A stretch of 60,662 nucleotides of DNA, taken from the NCBI GenBank assembly GCA_937902125.1, contig CALDIB010000035.1, positions 1-60,662 of the forward strand. Direction: 5' to 3'. This stretch comes from an uncultured Treponema sp. (GTDB lineage Bacteria; Spirochaetota; Spirochaetia; Treponematales; Treponemataceae). Made by a program: the position numbers and the translations under genes. Position 1 is the first letter of the stretch. Every line of letters begins with the position of its first letter. Of the stretch, positions 16,991-26,605 are shown piece by piece. The notes beneath the pieces are model-generated. The model saw only the letters and a list, made by a program, of their open reading frames with translations, did not search any database and was not told the DNA's origin.

Positions 16991-17032
16991 GCGATGTTTT
17001 AAGTCGTGATATTACAACGACTTAAAACTCGC
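16991..17032. repeat. Long perfect hairpin at the composition boundary
   Basis: GTTTTAAGTCGT (16996-17007) and ACGACTTAAAAC (17017-17028) are perfect 12-base arms with a nine-base loop, extended by GCGA and TCGC. It lies within the switch from A+T-rich to G+C-rich sequence. Confidence 0.75.
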
Positions 17033-17038
17033 AGGCAG

Positions 17039-17077
17039 TCTCTAGAAAGTCGCCTTAGCGAATTTCTAGAGATGCCC
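17039..17077. repeat. Second hairpin ending in GAGATGCCC
   Basis: TCTCTAGAAA (17039-17048) and TTTCTAGAGA (17063-17072) flank an inner CGC/GCG stem. The right side continues into ATGCCC, so the element shares the GAGATGCCC end of the palindrome family but has different inner arms. Confidence 0.65.
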
Positions 17078-17083
17078 TTATTC

Positions 17084-17272
17084 TTACGCTTTCGTTTCAG
17101 GCGCAATCACCTGACGGCCGCGATAAAAACCGCATTTCGGGCAAACGTGGTGCGGGAGAACGAGGTTTCCGCAGTTGTTGCAAGGAACAAGCTGGGGAGC
17201 CTCAAGCTTCATGTTGATGCTTCTCCTTCTGCGCGTCACCGCTTTTGAAGTTTTCGCTCTGGGTACTGCCAT
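17084..17272 (-). CDS. rpmF: 50S ribosomal protein L32
   Basis: This 62-residue ribosomal protein begins MAVPRAKTSKAVTRRRRS and carries the zinc-ribbon cysteines CNNCGN and CPKCGFYRGR, the C+ form of L32. It has a GAGGT Shine-Dalgarno and a good promoter at 17314-17343. In Treponema and many other bacteria rpmF is followed by fatty-acid or RNase III genes (plsX, acpP, rnc). Here the sequence past its stop turns into hairpins and A+T-rich DNA, supporting a break in the assembly. Its codons (GCC, CCC, CGC) match the G+C-rich segment to the right. Confidence 0.95.
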   Translation of the reverse strand: MAVPRAKTSKAVTRRRRSINMKLEAPQLVPCNNCGNLVLPHHVCPKCGFYRGRQVIAPETKA

Positions 17273-17313
17273 ATATTCAACCTCACTTAATGTATTTTAC
17301 AGTGTATCTGTCA

Positions 17314-17343
17314 AATATACCGCAAATCCACCTGTAGTGTCAA
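17314..17343 (-). promoter_or_regulatory. Promoter of rpmF
   Basis: On the minus strand there is TTGACA (17343-17338), an 18-base spacer and TATATT (17319-17314). A second TTGACA, 17 bases and TAGCAT lies a little further upstream, so tandem promoters are possible. Confidence 0.6.
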
Positions 17344-17402
17344 TATGCTACAACAAAAAAATCCTTTTGTCAAGAGTTTTTTTGACAAAAAATTGAATTT
17401 CG

Positions 17403-18107
17403 TCAATCAGCCGCTATGGCCTCCAGCGCGATTTTCATCATGTTGGTGAACGTTGTTTGCCGTTCCTCCGCCGTGGTAAGCTCGTGGGTGACCAAATGGT
17501 CGCTCACGGTCAGAATCGCCAGCGCCTTTCTTCCAAATTTGGCGGCCAGGGTGTAAAGCTCGGCCGCCTCCATTTCAAGGCCCAAAACGCCGTATTTGGC
17601 CCAAAGCTTCCAAGTGTCGTTTTCGTCGTAAAAGGCGTCGCTGGAGGCGCAAAGCCCGACGTGGACTGGAATTTGCAATTTTTGGGCCGCGTCATAGGCG
17701 CTCTTTAAAAGGCCAAAGTCGGCGGCGGGCGCGTAATGCAAGTGGCCAAAGCGGGAGGTTTGCATGGCCGACTCGGAACAGGCGGCGCTGGCGATGATTG
17801 TGTCGCGGACCTTGACGCTTTTATGCAAGCCGCCGCAAGTTCCCACCCGAATGGCCTTTTGAACGCCGTAAGACTCAAAAAGCTCGTTCACGTAAATTGA
17901 AAGGGATGGCTGTCCCATTCCGGTTCCCTGCACGCTCACGGGAACGCCCTTGTAGGTTCCCGTAAAGCCCAGCATTCCCCTAACCTCGTTGTAGCATTTG
18001 GGATTTTCCAAAAAATTTTCAGCGATGAATTTAGCCCTCAAGGGGTCTCCCGGCAGCAAGACGGCCGGCGCGACGGCTCCTTCAGGCGCGTTAATGTGTA
18101 TGCTCAT
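17403..18107 (-). CDS. deoD: Purine nucleoside phosphorylase
   Basis: This enzyme splits purine (deoxy)nucleosides with phosphate for salvage. The hexameric DeoD type is recognised from LLPGDPLRAKFIAE near the N-terminus, the phosphate-binding RVGTCGG, the LGLEMEAAELYTLA nucleoside site and the TVSDH motif. At 234 residues it has the family's usual length. I chose the ATG at 18107 (MSIHINAPEGA) and not the longer frame to 18353, which adds unrelated residues. A TTGCAA, 17 bases, TATCAT promoter ends six bases before this ATG, so the mRNA should be leaderless. It is divergent from the macroglobulin gene. Confidence 0.95.
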   Translation of the reverse strand: MSIHINAPEGAVAPAVLLPGDPLRAKFIAENFLENPKCYNEVRGMLGFTGTYKGVPVSVQGTGMGQPSLSIYVNELFESYGVQKAIRVGTCGGLHKSVKVRDTIIASAACSESAMQTSRFGHLHYAPAADFGLLKSAYDAAQKLQIPVHVGLCASSDAFYDENDTWKLWAKYGVLGLEMEAAELYTLAAKFGRKALAILTVSDHLVTHELTTAEERQTTFTNMMKIALEAIAAD

Positions 18108-18113
18108 GCTTTT

Positions 18114-18142
18114 ATGATAACACAGGTTTTGATTTTTTGCAA
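18114..18142 (-). promoter_or_regulatory. Promoter of deoD giving a leaderless transcript
   Basis: TTGCAA (18142-18137), a 17-base spacer and TATCAT (18119-18114), then six bases to the ATG. The predicted +1 is the A of the start codon. There is no Shine-Dalgarno sequence. Confidence 0.6.
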
Positions 18143-18198
18143 AAAAATTCGCGGGGAACGAGGCGCGCTTTTGTCCAAAACAGGCTTTGGCAAGGCAG

Positions 18199-18227
18199 TT
18201 GCATTTTCTTTGCAAGCGCTCTACAAT
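18199..18227 (+). promoter_or_regulatory. Promoter of the alpha-2-macroglobulin gene
   Basis: TTGCAT (18199-18204), a 17-base spacer and TACAAT (18222-18227), then seven bases to the ATG at 18235. Another predicted leaderless start. Confidence 0.6.
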
Positions 18228-18234
18228 GCTAGGC

Positions 18235-21200
18235 ATGAAAGTTAGCAAAATCGTCCTTTTGTCCCTTGCGACCACCGCAATCATCGCTTCCTGCTCAAAA
18301 AGCCCCTTTTCTTCAAAAGGAGGGGCTAAAAGCGCCGGAAAAAAAGTTGTCAAAAGCGCCGACCAATTTTTTGAGGGTCATGGCTCCGAATACGCAAGTT
18401 TTGCCGCAATGGAAGAGCATTTTTCCCCGGACTTTTCCTACAAATACAACGGCGAAGACGAAAAATATATAGAAAAAGAAAAAAAAGCTTCTTCCGCCAA
18501 GGGAAAAAGCCAATCCGTGATTCCCGGAATCAGGGAACTTTCAAATTACAAGACCAAATATTTTGAAAAGCGGCAAAAGTTCCAGCCGCCAAAAGTCCAA
18601 GAAGAGGCGGAGGCCGCCGATCCCGCAAAACCCTTCACAGTCCAAGAATGGGGGCCTCAAGGTGAAGTGGCCGCCGACGGAAGCCTTCCTGTTTTTTTCG
18701 CGGTTTTTTCAGAGCCGGTCCGCGCCATTTTAGGGGGAGAAGAAAGCTCCCCTTCTTCCGACGTTATGGAAATCCAGCCGCCTTTAAAAGGAAATTTCCG
18801 CTGGCTGGGAAGCCGGCATTTGTCCTTTGAGGCGGAAGAGGAAGCCGACCCCTCCGTTGCATACAAGATTTCAATAAACAAAAAATTAAAGTCCTTGGCC
18901 GGAAAAAAACTTGAAGGCCCCACGGAATTTTCCAGCAAGTCGCGGCCCGTAAAGATAACCCGATTTTACGGCGGCTACGTCAAGGACAGCAGCTATGAAT
19001 GCGACTCAAAAAGCGGCGCCCTTCCCAAATACGCAAACCGCGCTTATGTCAGGCTGAACTATTCCATGAGCGAAAAGCGCTTTGGGGAAATTTTAGGCGT
19101 TTACATTGGAAAGAACAAGACCGACGGAAATCTGAAAAAGGCGCGCTTTTCTGTCAAGGCCGACTACAACAAAAAGGCCTTCCCTTGGGGCGCCAAGCAA
19201 ATCTACGACGAAGCAAACGGAAAGTCAAATTCTTTTGTGGTCACTATCGAAGACGAAATTCCCTATGACATGGAAATAGCCTTTTTGATAGACGGAAGCC
19301 ATGAAATGAAAAGCTACCATTCCCTCCGTCCTTTCGCGATTCAACGAATTCCTGAGCAGGCCTCATACTCCCGGGGAAGCGCGGCGAATCCAGTCGCCAT
19401 AGAATTCAGCCAAAAAATAGACAAAAGCTCGGTGGCGCAAAACATTTGGTTTGACTTTGACTTCAAGCTTTCAGAGGAAAATTTTGAGGTCAAGGGAAGG
19501 ACGCTCACCATTTATGACTTGCCAGTTTTCTACGACGAAAAGGAGGGGGCCAAAAACAAGTTCAAGCTTTTCATTAAAGACGGCCTCAAGGACGTTTACG
19601 GACAAAACCTCTTGGCGGACAAGGGCGGAGTTTTTTCCGCCGAAGTGAAGATTCCCGCGCCCTTAAGCTACATAAAATTTTTGGATTACGGAGAGCGGAT
19701 TCTTGAAGCCCAGTTCAAGCCCAAGCTGATAATCGAATCCCAAAACATTTTAAGCCCCTCGTTCTACAAGGTAAAAGACACGGAAAACCCCTTGAATCCC
19801 GAATGCGAGATTGAATATTACGGAGACACAATTCCCCCCGGCTGCGTCGAGATCCGCTCCCTTTCAAAAAGCCAAAGACAGTTTGACGAAATAGACTTGT
19901 CCCAATTTTTAAACGCCGACGGCTTTGGCTGGATTGACTTTGAGGCCCACGCCGTCACCAACGAATGGGACCGCTGGGACGAAAAATTTTACTTGAACGA
20001 AAAAAAGAACAAACTCACGATTCAAGTCACGGACATAGGAATCACCGCCAGAGTCGGAATCAACAAGGCCGTCGTCTTGGCGCGAAGCCTTAAGGAAAAC
20101 AAGCCCATTGAAGGCGCGGAAATTTCAGTCCTGATTCCTGAGGCCGACGGAAAGCGCCTGTTCAACACCCTTGACTTTGAGGGCGACTTGATAGCCGAGG
20201 GCAAAACCGACAAGAACGGCTTGGCCGTCATAAAATTTGACGAAGCCCAAGTAAAAAAAATCGAGGACGGCGGAAAGGGCCGCTGGATGTCCAGAATGCG
20301 AATCCTGGCGCAAAAGGGCTCGGACAAAATGATTTTCTGTCCTTCCACCCACGATCCTTGGCGGGAAAGCGTTCCCACGCAGGAGCTTGACCTTGCCAGA
20401 AAAACCGTCACAAGGGCTTTAATCTTTACGGACAGGGGCCTTTACAAGCCGGGAGAAATCGTTTCGTTTAGAGGAATCGTCAGGGACCAAGCGCTGGGCA
20501 GCTTGATTCCAAAAGCGGGCGAGCCTTACGAAATTTTGGTGGAAGAGGCTTACTGGGAAGGAAAGGAAATTGTTCCAAAAATAAGCGGCGTCCTTTCTGA
20601 AAACGGAGGCTTTTACGGCCAAATCAAATTGCCGGACGACATTGAAAGCGGTTCTTACAGAATCCGCTACAAGCTGGGAAAAGAGCAATGGCTTGACCCC
20701 TACGCCAATTTCACCGTGGCAAATTTTGAGCGCCTTAAATTTGAATCGTCAATTTCCGCGCCCGACATAGTTCGATATGGCGGCGACAAAATCACCGCGA
20801 ACTTAAAGGCCTCCTGCCTGGCCGGAGGAAGCCTGGCCGGAGCCGACTGGACTTCCACTTGGTTCTCCGAGCCAAAGGCCTTTGAGCCCGACACGCAAGA
20901 GACAAAGGACTACAACTTTGGTCCTCAAGGCGGCTACTACGGAAGAAATCTTTTTGCCAACGAAAAGGGCCTTCTTTCCGCCGACGGCGAGGCGGGCCTT
21001 TCCTGCGTCTCCGAGAAAATCAGCGACGGCAAGGCCAGGGTCTACCATGTGGAGGCCAACGTCACCGACATTTCAGGACAAAGAATTTCGGCCGCGGCCA
21101 ACATTATGGTTCACCCCGCAAAATTTTATGTAGGAATAAAAAAGCCCGCGGAAATTTCCGGCTTTGCCAAAAAGGGCCAAAAGCTGGACTTTCCTTTTAT

Positions 21201-24200
21201 TTTGGCCACGCCGGAAGGAACGATTCTTTCTGACAAAAAAACTTGCGCCTCCCTTGAATACAGCCTCAAGCGGGAAACATGGACAATGGCCAACGAACAA
21301 AGCGTGGACGAGTCCATTTACACACGTTGGGAAAAAAGCGAAATCCTTGAGGCGGAAGGAAAAATAGAGCCTAAAACGGCGGGAAAAATTTCCGTGGAGC
21401 TTAAGGAAGCGGGCTGGCACACCCTCACAATTTCCGGCCGGGACTCGGCGGGAAACTGGACTTCAAGCGAATACGGCTTTTACGCCACCGGCGGCTCCTC
21501 CTCTTGGTACGACCGGAACAACAGCCAGTCAATCAGCCTTACTTGCGACAAAAACCTTTACAATCCTGGAGAAAAGGCCCGGCTCCTTATGGAAAGCCCC
21601 CTGCCGTCGGGAGACTATTTGATAACAGTGGAACGGGAAGGAATTTTCACCGAAGAGCTGAGACATTTTGACGTTCCTGCCGACGTGATTGAAATCCCTG
21701 TTTCGATAAACTACACGCCGGCGGTTTATGTCGCCGTGTCTTCGTATTCCACAAGAAGCGGAGACGCGAATAGGCAATACGGGGAGCCTGACTTGGGAAA
21801 GCCCAAGGGCTGCTTTGGAATCGCAACCCTTAACGTGAACCCAAAAACAAAGTCTTTCAACGTCAAGATAGAAAGCGACAAAACAGTTTACAGGCCCGGA
21901 GAAAAAGCCACCCTTACGATAACGGCGACCCAAGGGGGAAAGCCCTTGGCCGGCGCGGAAATAACGGCGCTGGCGGTGGACCGGGGCGTTTTGGACTTGA
22001 TAAACTATCATGTTCCCAACCCCTTGGACTTTTTTTACAACAAATACAATTTTCCCCTTTGCGTCATCGGAGGAGATTCCCGGGACATGCTGATGGATCC
22101 CGTCACTTACAGCGTGAAGAATTTGGCGGGAGGAGATTCCGACGACAAGGACGGAGACGACAACAGCGAGCGGACGGACTTTAGGCCCACCGCGCTTTTT
22201 GAGCCCTCCATCGTAACGGACAAAAACGGAAAGGCCGTCTGCTCCTTCACCCTGCCCGACAACTTGACCACATACCGCTTGACGGCTTTTGGCGCCAAGG
22301 GAGAATTTTTTGCCTTGAACGAAAGCGAAGTCAAAGTTCAAAATCCCATAAACGTCCAGCAAGTTCAGCCCAGGCGCCTCCGGGAGCGGGACACAGCCGA
22401 ATGCGGCGTTTTAATCACAAACCTGGACTCAAGGGAGCAAAAAGTGACGGTCAGCCTTGAAGCCAGAAGCCCCTCAAAAAACACGGCGCAAGACGAGCTT
22501 GAGGGCCGGGAGACGGTTCCGGGAAAAGCATTTGTGGACGGAAAAAGCGAATGGACTGTTACGGTGGCAAGCGAAGGCTCAAGCGTCGTATTCTTTGACG
22601 TGGCGGCGGAAAAAAGCGGAACCGTGGAACTTGTCTACGAAATAAAGTCCGAAGTTTTGAACGAGCGCCTTGTCTCTCCAATTTTAATAGAAAAAAGCTT
22701 TGTCTACGAAAACGTCACAAGCGTCGGCGACACAGACGAAGGCCAAAATGAAAAGGAAGGCGAAACCATCGTCATTCCCTCTTGGGCCAAGGAAGGCCGG
22801 GGCGACCTAAAGGTGACTCTTGACGCCACCCGCTTGGGGCTTTTGGGCTCTTCGGTCCGCTACTTGTTCGACTACCCCTACGGCTGCCTTGAGCAGCAGT
22901 CGTCAAAAGTCTTGCCCTTGATTTTGTTCGCGCCTTACATCGACGCCTTTGAAATGGACTCAAAAGTTTCCGACCCCAAAAAATGCGCGGCCTCTTTCAT
23001 AAAGTCTTGGGCCAAGAGCCAGCATTCAAGCGGCGGCTTTCCCTATTGGCCTGACGACTCTTGGAGCGCGAACCTTTACGTTTCCACAAGAATCGCCCAT
23101 GTTTGCGCCGCCGCCGTCAAAAACGGAATGAGCGAAAAGGACATGAAAATCAATTTGGCCGCGCTCAAGTCCTTCATCAAAAAGGAACTTTCCGACAAAA
23201 AGCTTTATGATTCCGAAAAAGCCTACATCTGCAAGGTCTTGGCGCTTTTGGGCGATTCAAGCGAAGGCGCCATGAACGACCTTTATTCAAAAATCGACAG
23301 CCTTGACATTTCCGCAACGGCAAACTTGGGAACGGCTTTCGCGCTTCAAGGAAAAAACGCGAGGGCCGAAGAAGCGGCAAGAAAAATCAAGAGCCGACTC
23401 CAGCCAAGCCTTAGAAGCGTTTCCATTGTGGAAGAGGAAGAAAAAAGCCCTTGGCATTGGCAAAGCTCAAAATCCGACGCGCTGGCCAACAGCCTTGAAC
23501 TTTTGTCAATTCTTGACCCCAACGACAACATGGTTGACAGGCTGCTTTTCGCCTTGCTGCAAGAGCAAAGAAAGGGCTATTGGCAAAACACTTCCACCAC
23601 AGCCAATGTTCTTAAAGCGCTGGCCTCTTACATAGAAAGGCGGAATCTTGAAAACACAAACTTTGAGGCAAAAGCGTTTTTGGACAAAAAGGAAATCATG
23701 TCGGAAACCTTTAAGGGCGTCGCGGCAAAGCCAAAGACCTTGACGCTTCCCTTTGAAGGCGAGATTCTTTCTGCCCTTCCCAAGGACAAAAGCGTTCCCT
23801 TGGAATTTGAGAAAAACGGAAGCGGCCGCCTTTTCTACACCGCGCAATTAAAATACGCCCTGCCGGACGGAATGCAAACAAGGCGGAATCAAGGCATTTC
23901 CATCGACTACAAAATTCAAGAAGCCGACTCTGGAGCCTTGGCCAACGACATTCCAAAGGACAGCGCCGCCGCCAGCCTTGAAAGCTCAAAACTTTACAAG
24001 GCCACTGTAAAGATTAGGTCAAGCCTTGACCGGGACTTCTTGGCGCTTCGCTGCCCCATTCCTTCCGGCGCGGAGATTTTGGACTCAACCTTTGTCACCT
24101 CAGGCTCGGCGGCGGAAATCCAAAGTTCCGGCGACTTTAGGCATTGGATTTCAAGCAAGAACGTCAGGGACAACGAGATTCAATTTTTCTGGAACAGCTT

Positions 24201-24342
24201 CAAGTCCGGAGAAAGTTCCATAACCTTTACCTTCAGGGCCGTCAGAAAGGGCGTCTACCCCACTCCGCCGGTTCAAGCCCAATGCATGTATGAAGAGGAA
24301 GTCTTTGGAAGAAGCGACGGATACTTGTTCATAATAAAATGA
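18235..24342 (+). CDS. Bacterial alpha-2-macroglobulin lipoprotein
   Basis: This 2035-residue envelope protein traps proteases. From the start MKVSKIVLLSLATT, a lipoprotein signal ends in the lipobox IIASC, so it should be lipid-anchored. Multiple beta-sandwich (MG) domains follow, and the thioester motif GCLEQQ has its reactive cysteine near residue 1551. A helical thioester domain and a C-terminal receptor-like domain come after it. It is longer than E. coli YfhM (about 1650), mainly because of an extended N-terminal part. Its stop overlaps the start of pbpC by four bases, the classic macroglobulin/PBP1C pair thought to defend and mend the wall after attack by foreign proteases. The longer frame starting at 18187 adds unlikely residues before the signal. 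Confidence 0.93.
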   Translation: MKVSKIVLLSLATTAIIASCSKSPFSSKGGAKSAGKKVVKSADQFFEGHGSEYASFAAMEEHFSPDFSYKYNGEDEKYIEKEKKASSAKGKSQSVIPGIRELSNYKTKYFEKRQKFQPPKVQEEAEAADPAKPFTVQEWGPQGEVAADGSLPVFFAVFSEPVRAILGGEESSPSSDVMEIQPPLKGNFRWLGSRHLSFEAEEEADPSVAYKISINKKLKSLAGKKLEGPTEFSSKSRPVKITRFYGGYVKDSSYECDSKSGALPKYANRAYVRLNYSMSEKRFGEILGVYIGKNKTDGNLKKARFSVKADYNKKAFPWGAKQIYDEANGKSNSFVVTIEDEIPYDMEIAFLIDGSHEMKSYHSLRPFAIQRIPEQASYSRGSAANPVAIEFSQKIDKSSVAQNIWFDFDFKLSEENFEVKGRTLTIYDLPVFYDEKEGAKNKFKLFIKDGLKDVYGQNLLADKGGVFSAEVKIPAPLSYIKFLDYGERILEAQFKPKLIIESQNILSPSFYKVKDTENPLNPECEIEYYGDTIPPGCVEIRSLSKSQRQFDEIDLSQFLNADGFGWIDFEAHAVTNEWDRWDEKFYLNEKKNKLTIQVTDIGITARVGINKAVVLARSLKENKPIEGAEISVLIPEADGKRLFNTLDFEGDLIAEGKTDKNGLAVIKFDEAQVKKIEDGGKGRWMSRMRILAQKGSDKMIFCPSTHDPWRESVPTQELDLARKTVTRALIFTDRGLYKPGEIVSFRGIVRDQALGSLIPKAGEPYEILVEEAYWEGKEIVPKISGVLSENGGFYGQIKLPDDIESGSYRIRYKLGKEQWLDPYANFTVANFERLKFESSISAPDIVRYGGDKITANLKASCLAGGSLAGADWTSTWFSEPKAFEPDTQETKDYNFGPQGGYYGRNLFANEKGLLSADGEAGLSCVSEKISDGKARVYHVEANVTDISGQRISAAANIMVHPAKFYVGIKKPAEISGFAKKGQKLDFPFILATPEGTILSDKKTCASLEYSLKRETWTMANEQSVDESIYTRWEKSEILEAEGKIEPKTAGKISVELKEAGWHTLTISGRDSAGNWTSSEYGFYATGGSSSWYDRNNSQSISLTCDKNLYNPGEKARLLMESPLPSGDYLITVEREGIFTEELRHFDVPADVIEIPVSINYTPAVYVAVSSYSTRSGDANRQYGEPDLGKPKGCFGIATLNVNPKTKSFNVKIESDKTVYRPGEKATLTITATQGGKPLAGAEITALAVDRGVLDLINYHVPNPLDFFYNKYNFPLCVIGGDSRDMLMDPVTYSVKNLAGGDSDDKDGDDNSERTDFRPTALFEPSIVTDKNGKAVCSFTLPDNLTTYRLTAFGAKGEFFALNESEVKVQNPINVQQVQPRRLRERDTAECGVLITNLDSREQKVTVSLEARSPSKNTAQDELEGRETVPGKAFVDGKSEWTVTVASEGSSVVFFDVAAEKSGTVELVYEIKSEVLNERLVSPILIEKSFVYENVTSVGDTDEGQNEKEGETIVIPSWAKEGRGDLKVTLDATRLGLLGSSVRYLFDYPYGCLEQQSSKVLPLILFAPYIDAFEMDSKVSDPKKCAASFIKSWAKSQHSSGGFPYWPDDSWSANLYVSTRIAHVCAAAVKNGMSEKDMKINLAALKSFIKKELSDKKLYDSEKAYICKVLALLGDSSEGAMNDLYSKIDSLDISATANLGTAFALQGKNARAEEAARKIKSRLQPSLRSVSIVEEEEKSPWHWQSSKSDALANSLELLSILDPNDNMVDRLLFALLQEQRKGYWQNTSTTANVLKALASYIERRNLENTNFEAKAFLDKKEIMSETFKGVAAKPKTLTLPFEGEILSALPKDKSVPLEFEKNGSGRLFYTAQLKYALPDGMQTRRNQGISIDYKIQEADSGALANDIPKDSAAASLESSKLYKATVKIRSSLDRDFLALRCPIPSGAEILDSTFVTSGSAAEIQSSGDFRHWISSKNVRDNEIQFFWNSFKSGESSITFTFRAVRKGVYPTPPVQAQCMYEEEVFGRSDGYLFIIK

Positions 24343-26567
24343 GGAAGTTTGAAATCGGCGGCATTTTTAAAGGCCGCAAAAGAGCGCTCGCCGTCCTGCT
24401 GGCGGCGGCCGCCCTTATATGGCTTTTTTTGGCCCTTTCCCCATACCCGGAATTTGAGCGTCTGAAAAATCAAGAGCGAAGCATCCGCTTTTACGACAGA
24501 AGCGGAAAGCTTTTGCAAGTGACTTCCGTTGAAGGAGGCCTCAGGCGGGAATGGACAAACTGGAATGAAATTCCAAAGTTCGTTCAAAAGGCTTTCATAC
24601 AGGCGGAAGACAGGCGCTTTTTCTTTCATCCGGGCGCGGACATTTTTTCCGCAGCGGCCGCCGCGATTCAAAACGCAAAAAGCGGCAGGACAGTCCGGGG
24701 AGCCTCCACCATAACGATGCAAGTCGTTAAGATGGCCTCTCCCGGACGGAGGGAAAGGCTTTCTCAAAAGGCCGCGGACGTTTTCAACGCCTTTAGAATC
24801 GAAGCGCGCCTTTCAAAAAGAAAAATCCTTGAACTTTACTTGAACTCCGTTCCCTTTGGACAAAACTGCGAGGGAGTCGCGTCCGCGGCAAGAACTTTTT
24901 TTGGAAAGGAATTGAAAGACTTGAGCCTTGAGGAGGCGGCCTGTCTTGCCATAATTCCCAGAAGGCCTGAAGGCTACAATCCCATAACGGCTCCAGAAGC
25001 TTGCGGAAAAAGGGCGGCGGAAGTTTTTTCCCTTGACAAGGAGGCGCTTTTTTTTGCGGCGAAGGCGGCTAAAAAATTTGACTACCCTTTTGAAATGCCC
25101 CATTACATTGAATTCATAAAAAGGCGGATGAAAAGCTCAGGTGACAAGTCCTTTGAAAAGCGCCTTTCGGCCAGTTTGGAAATTCAAAAGGCTTGCGAAG
25201 GATACATAAGGGAAGCGGCAAAAGAAGCGCGGGCCTCCAGAATATCAAACGCCGCCTTGCTTTTGATTGACAACAAGGACAATTCGGTTTTGGCTTGGAT
25301 TGGAAACAGCGACTGGTTCGACTTTTCAAACGGCGGCCAATTGGACGGAGTTTTGGCAAAGATTCAGCCGGGAAGCTCCATGAAGCCCTTTTTATACGGC
25401 CTCGCGCTTGAATGCCGCGACCAAAACGGAAGCCCCCTTTTTTCCCCGGCGTCGGTTCTTCCAGACATTCCCCAAGAATTTGGAGGGCAAAAAATTTACA
25501 TTCCTGAAAATTTCAACAACCGCTTCAACGGGCCAGTCCGCCTTAGAATCGCGCTGGCCTCCTCCCTAAACGTTCCCGCCGTTTTCATTTTGGACAAAAT
25601 TGGCGTGGAAAAATACATTTCAAAGCTGGAGGAATTGGGCTTTGGAAGCCTGAAAAAAACGGGACAAAGCGCGGGCCTTGGCCTTGCCCTTGGCGGCGGC
25701 GAAGTGAGACTTTTGGAACTTGTCCAAGCGTTCAGCGTTTGGACTCGGGACGGAAAGGACGCAAATGGAAAGGCAATCTACAGCGCGGACACCGCCCGCC
25801 TTATTTGCTCAATTCTTTCGGACAAGGACGCGCGGGCCTTAGGCTTTGGCTACCGGCAAAGCTTTGAATGCGACTACCCCGCCATTTTCAAGACGGGAAC
25901 TTCAAATCAATTTCAAAACATAACGGCCCTGGGCTCCACAAAAAAATACACGGCGGGCGTTTGGATGGGAAACTTTTCGGGACAAACAGTCATCGGAAAA
26001 ACCGGAAGTTCCCTTCCCGCAAAAACTGTGAAAAACGTCTTGGACTTGTTGGAAAAAAGGCGGGGCGGCCTTGAAGCGCAAAATAAATTTCCCCAGCCTG
26101 AAAATTGGAGACAAGAAAAAATATGCCCCCTTTCGGGCCTTTTGGCGGGAGAAGCCTGCCCCTCCTTTGTTTACGAATATGTAAAAAAAGGGGAAGGCCA
26201 CAAAGTTTGCGACTGGCACAGGCTTGAAGACGGAGAGCGAACGGTTCACTACCCCAGCGAATTCCAGCGCTGGCTTTTAAGCGCGAAGATAGACGCGCGC
26301 CTTGACCATTCCCAAACGCCCGTAACAATGTCAACGCCAAAAGAAGGAGCGGTCTTTTACCTTTCCCCCTCCGGAGCGCAAATTCAAGGCGTCCGCTGCG
26401 AAGCCTTTGGCGGCGAGGCGGAAGAGGCCCAAATTTACTATGACGGAAACTTTTTTGCCAGCGTCCAAAGGCCCTTTTCTTGGACTCTTCCCATGGAAAA
26501 AGGCAAAAGAAGCTGCCGGATAGTTTGCGGCTCCCAAAGCGCGGAAGTGACGTTTGAAGTCAAATAA
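24339..26567 (+). CDS. pbpC: Penicillin-binding protein 1C
   Basis: This 742-residue bifunctional peptidoglycan synthase has an N-terminal anchor (about residues 16-36). The glycosyltransferase domain carries EDRRFFFHPGAD and RGASTITMQ. The transpeptidase domain carries the active-site serine in GSSMKPF, SLN, and KTGTSNQ. A C-terminal domain of the PBP1C type (about 650-742) follows. It polymerises and crosslinks glycan strands in the periplasm. Translation is coupled to the macroglobulin gene by the ATGA overlap, so the two form one defence/repair unit. manC follows with its own promoter. Confidence 0.94.
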   Translation: MRKFEIGGIFKGRKRALAVLLAAAALIWLFLALSPYPEFERLKNQERSIRFYDRSGKLLQVTSVEGGLRREWTNWNEIPKFVQKAFIQAEDRRFFFHPGADIFSAAAAAIQNAKSGRTVRGASTITMQVVKMASPGRRERLSQKAADVFNAFRIEARLSKRKILELYLNSVPFGQNCEGVASAARTFFGKELKDLSLEEAACLAIIPRRPEGYNPITAPEACGKRAAEVFSLDKEALFFAAKAAKKFDYPFEMPHYIEFIKRRMKSSGDKSFEKRLSASLEIQKACEGYIREAAKEARASRISNAALLLIDNKDNSVLAWIGNSDWFDFSNGGQLDGVLAKIQPGSSMKPFLYGLALECRDQNGSPLFSPASVLPDIPQEFGGQKIYIPENFNNRFNGPVRLRIALASSLNVPAVFILDKIGVEKYISKLEELGFGSLKKTGQSAGLGLALGGGEVRLLELVQAFSVWTRDGKDANGKAIYSADTARLICSILSDKDARALGFGYRQSFECDYPAIFKTGTSNQFQNITALGSTKKYTAGVWMGNFSGQTVIGKTGSSLPAKTVKNVLDLLEKRRGGLEAQNKFPQPENWRQEKICPLSGLLAGEACPSFVYEYVKKGEGHKVCDWHRLEDGERTVHYPSEFQRWLLSAKIDARLDHSQTPVTMSTPKEGAVFYLSPSGAQIQGVRCEAFGGEAEEAQIYYDGNFFASVQRPFSWTLPMEKGKRSCRIVCGSQSAEVTFEVK

Positions 26568-26570
26568 TTG

Positions 26571-26599
26571 TTGAAGTCCAAGGCATTTTGCGCTAAAAT
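26571..26599 (+). promoter_or_regulatory. Promoter of manC giving a leaderless transcript
   Basis: TTGAAG (26571-26576), a 17-base spacer and TAAAAT (26594-26599), then exactly six bases to the ATG at 26606. No Shine-Dalgarno sequence is present. The promoter starts only three bases after the pbpC stop. Confidence 0.6.
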
Positions 26600-26605
26600 A
26601 ATAGA

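Noticed and set aside
21529..22362. Long minus-strand frame (277 codons) inside the macroglobulin gene
   Set aside because: It is antisense to a clear coding region, has no domain or ribosome binding site, and arises from the G+C-rich codon pattern of the sense strand.
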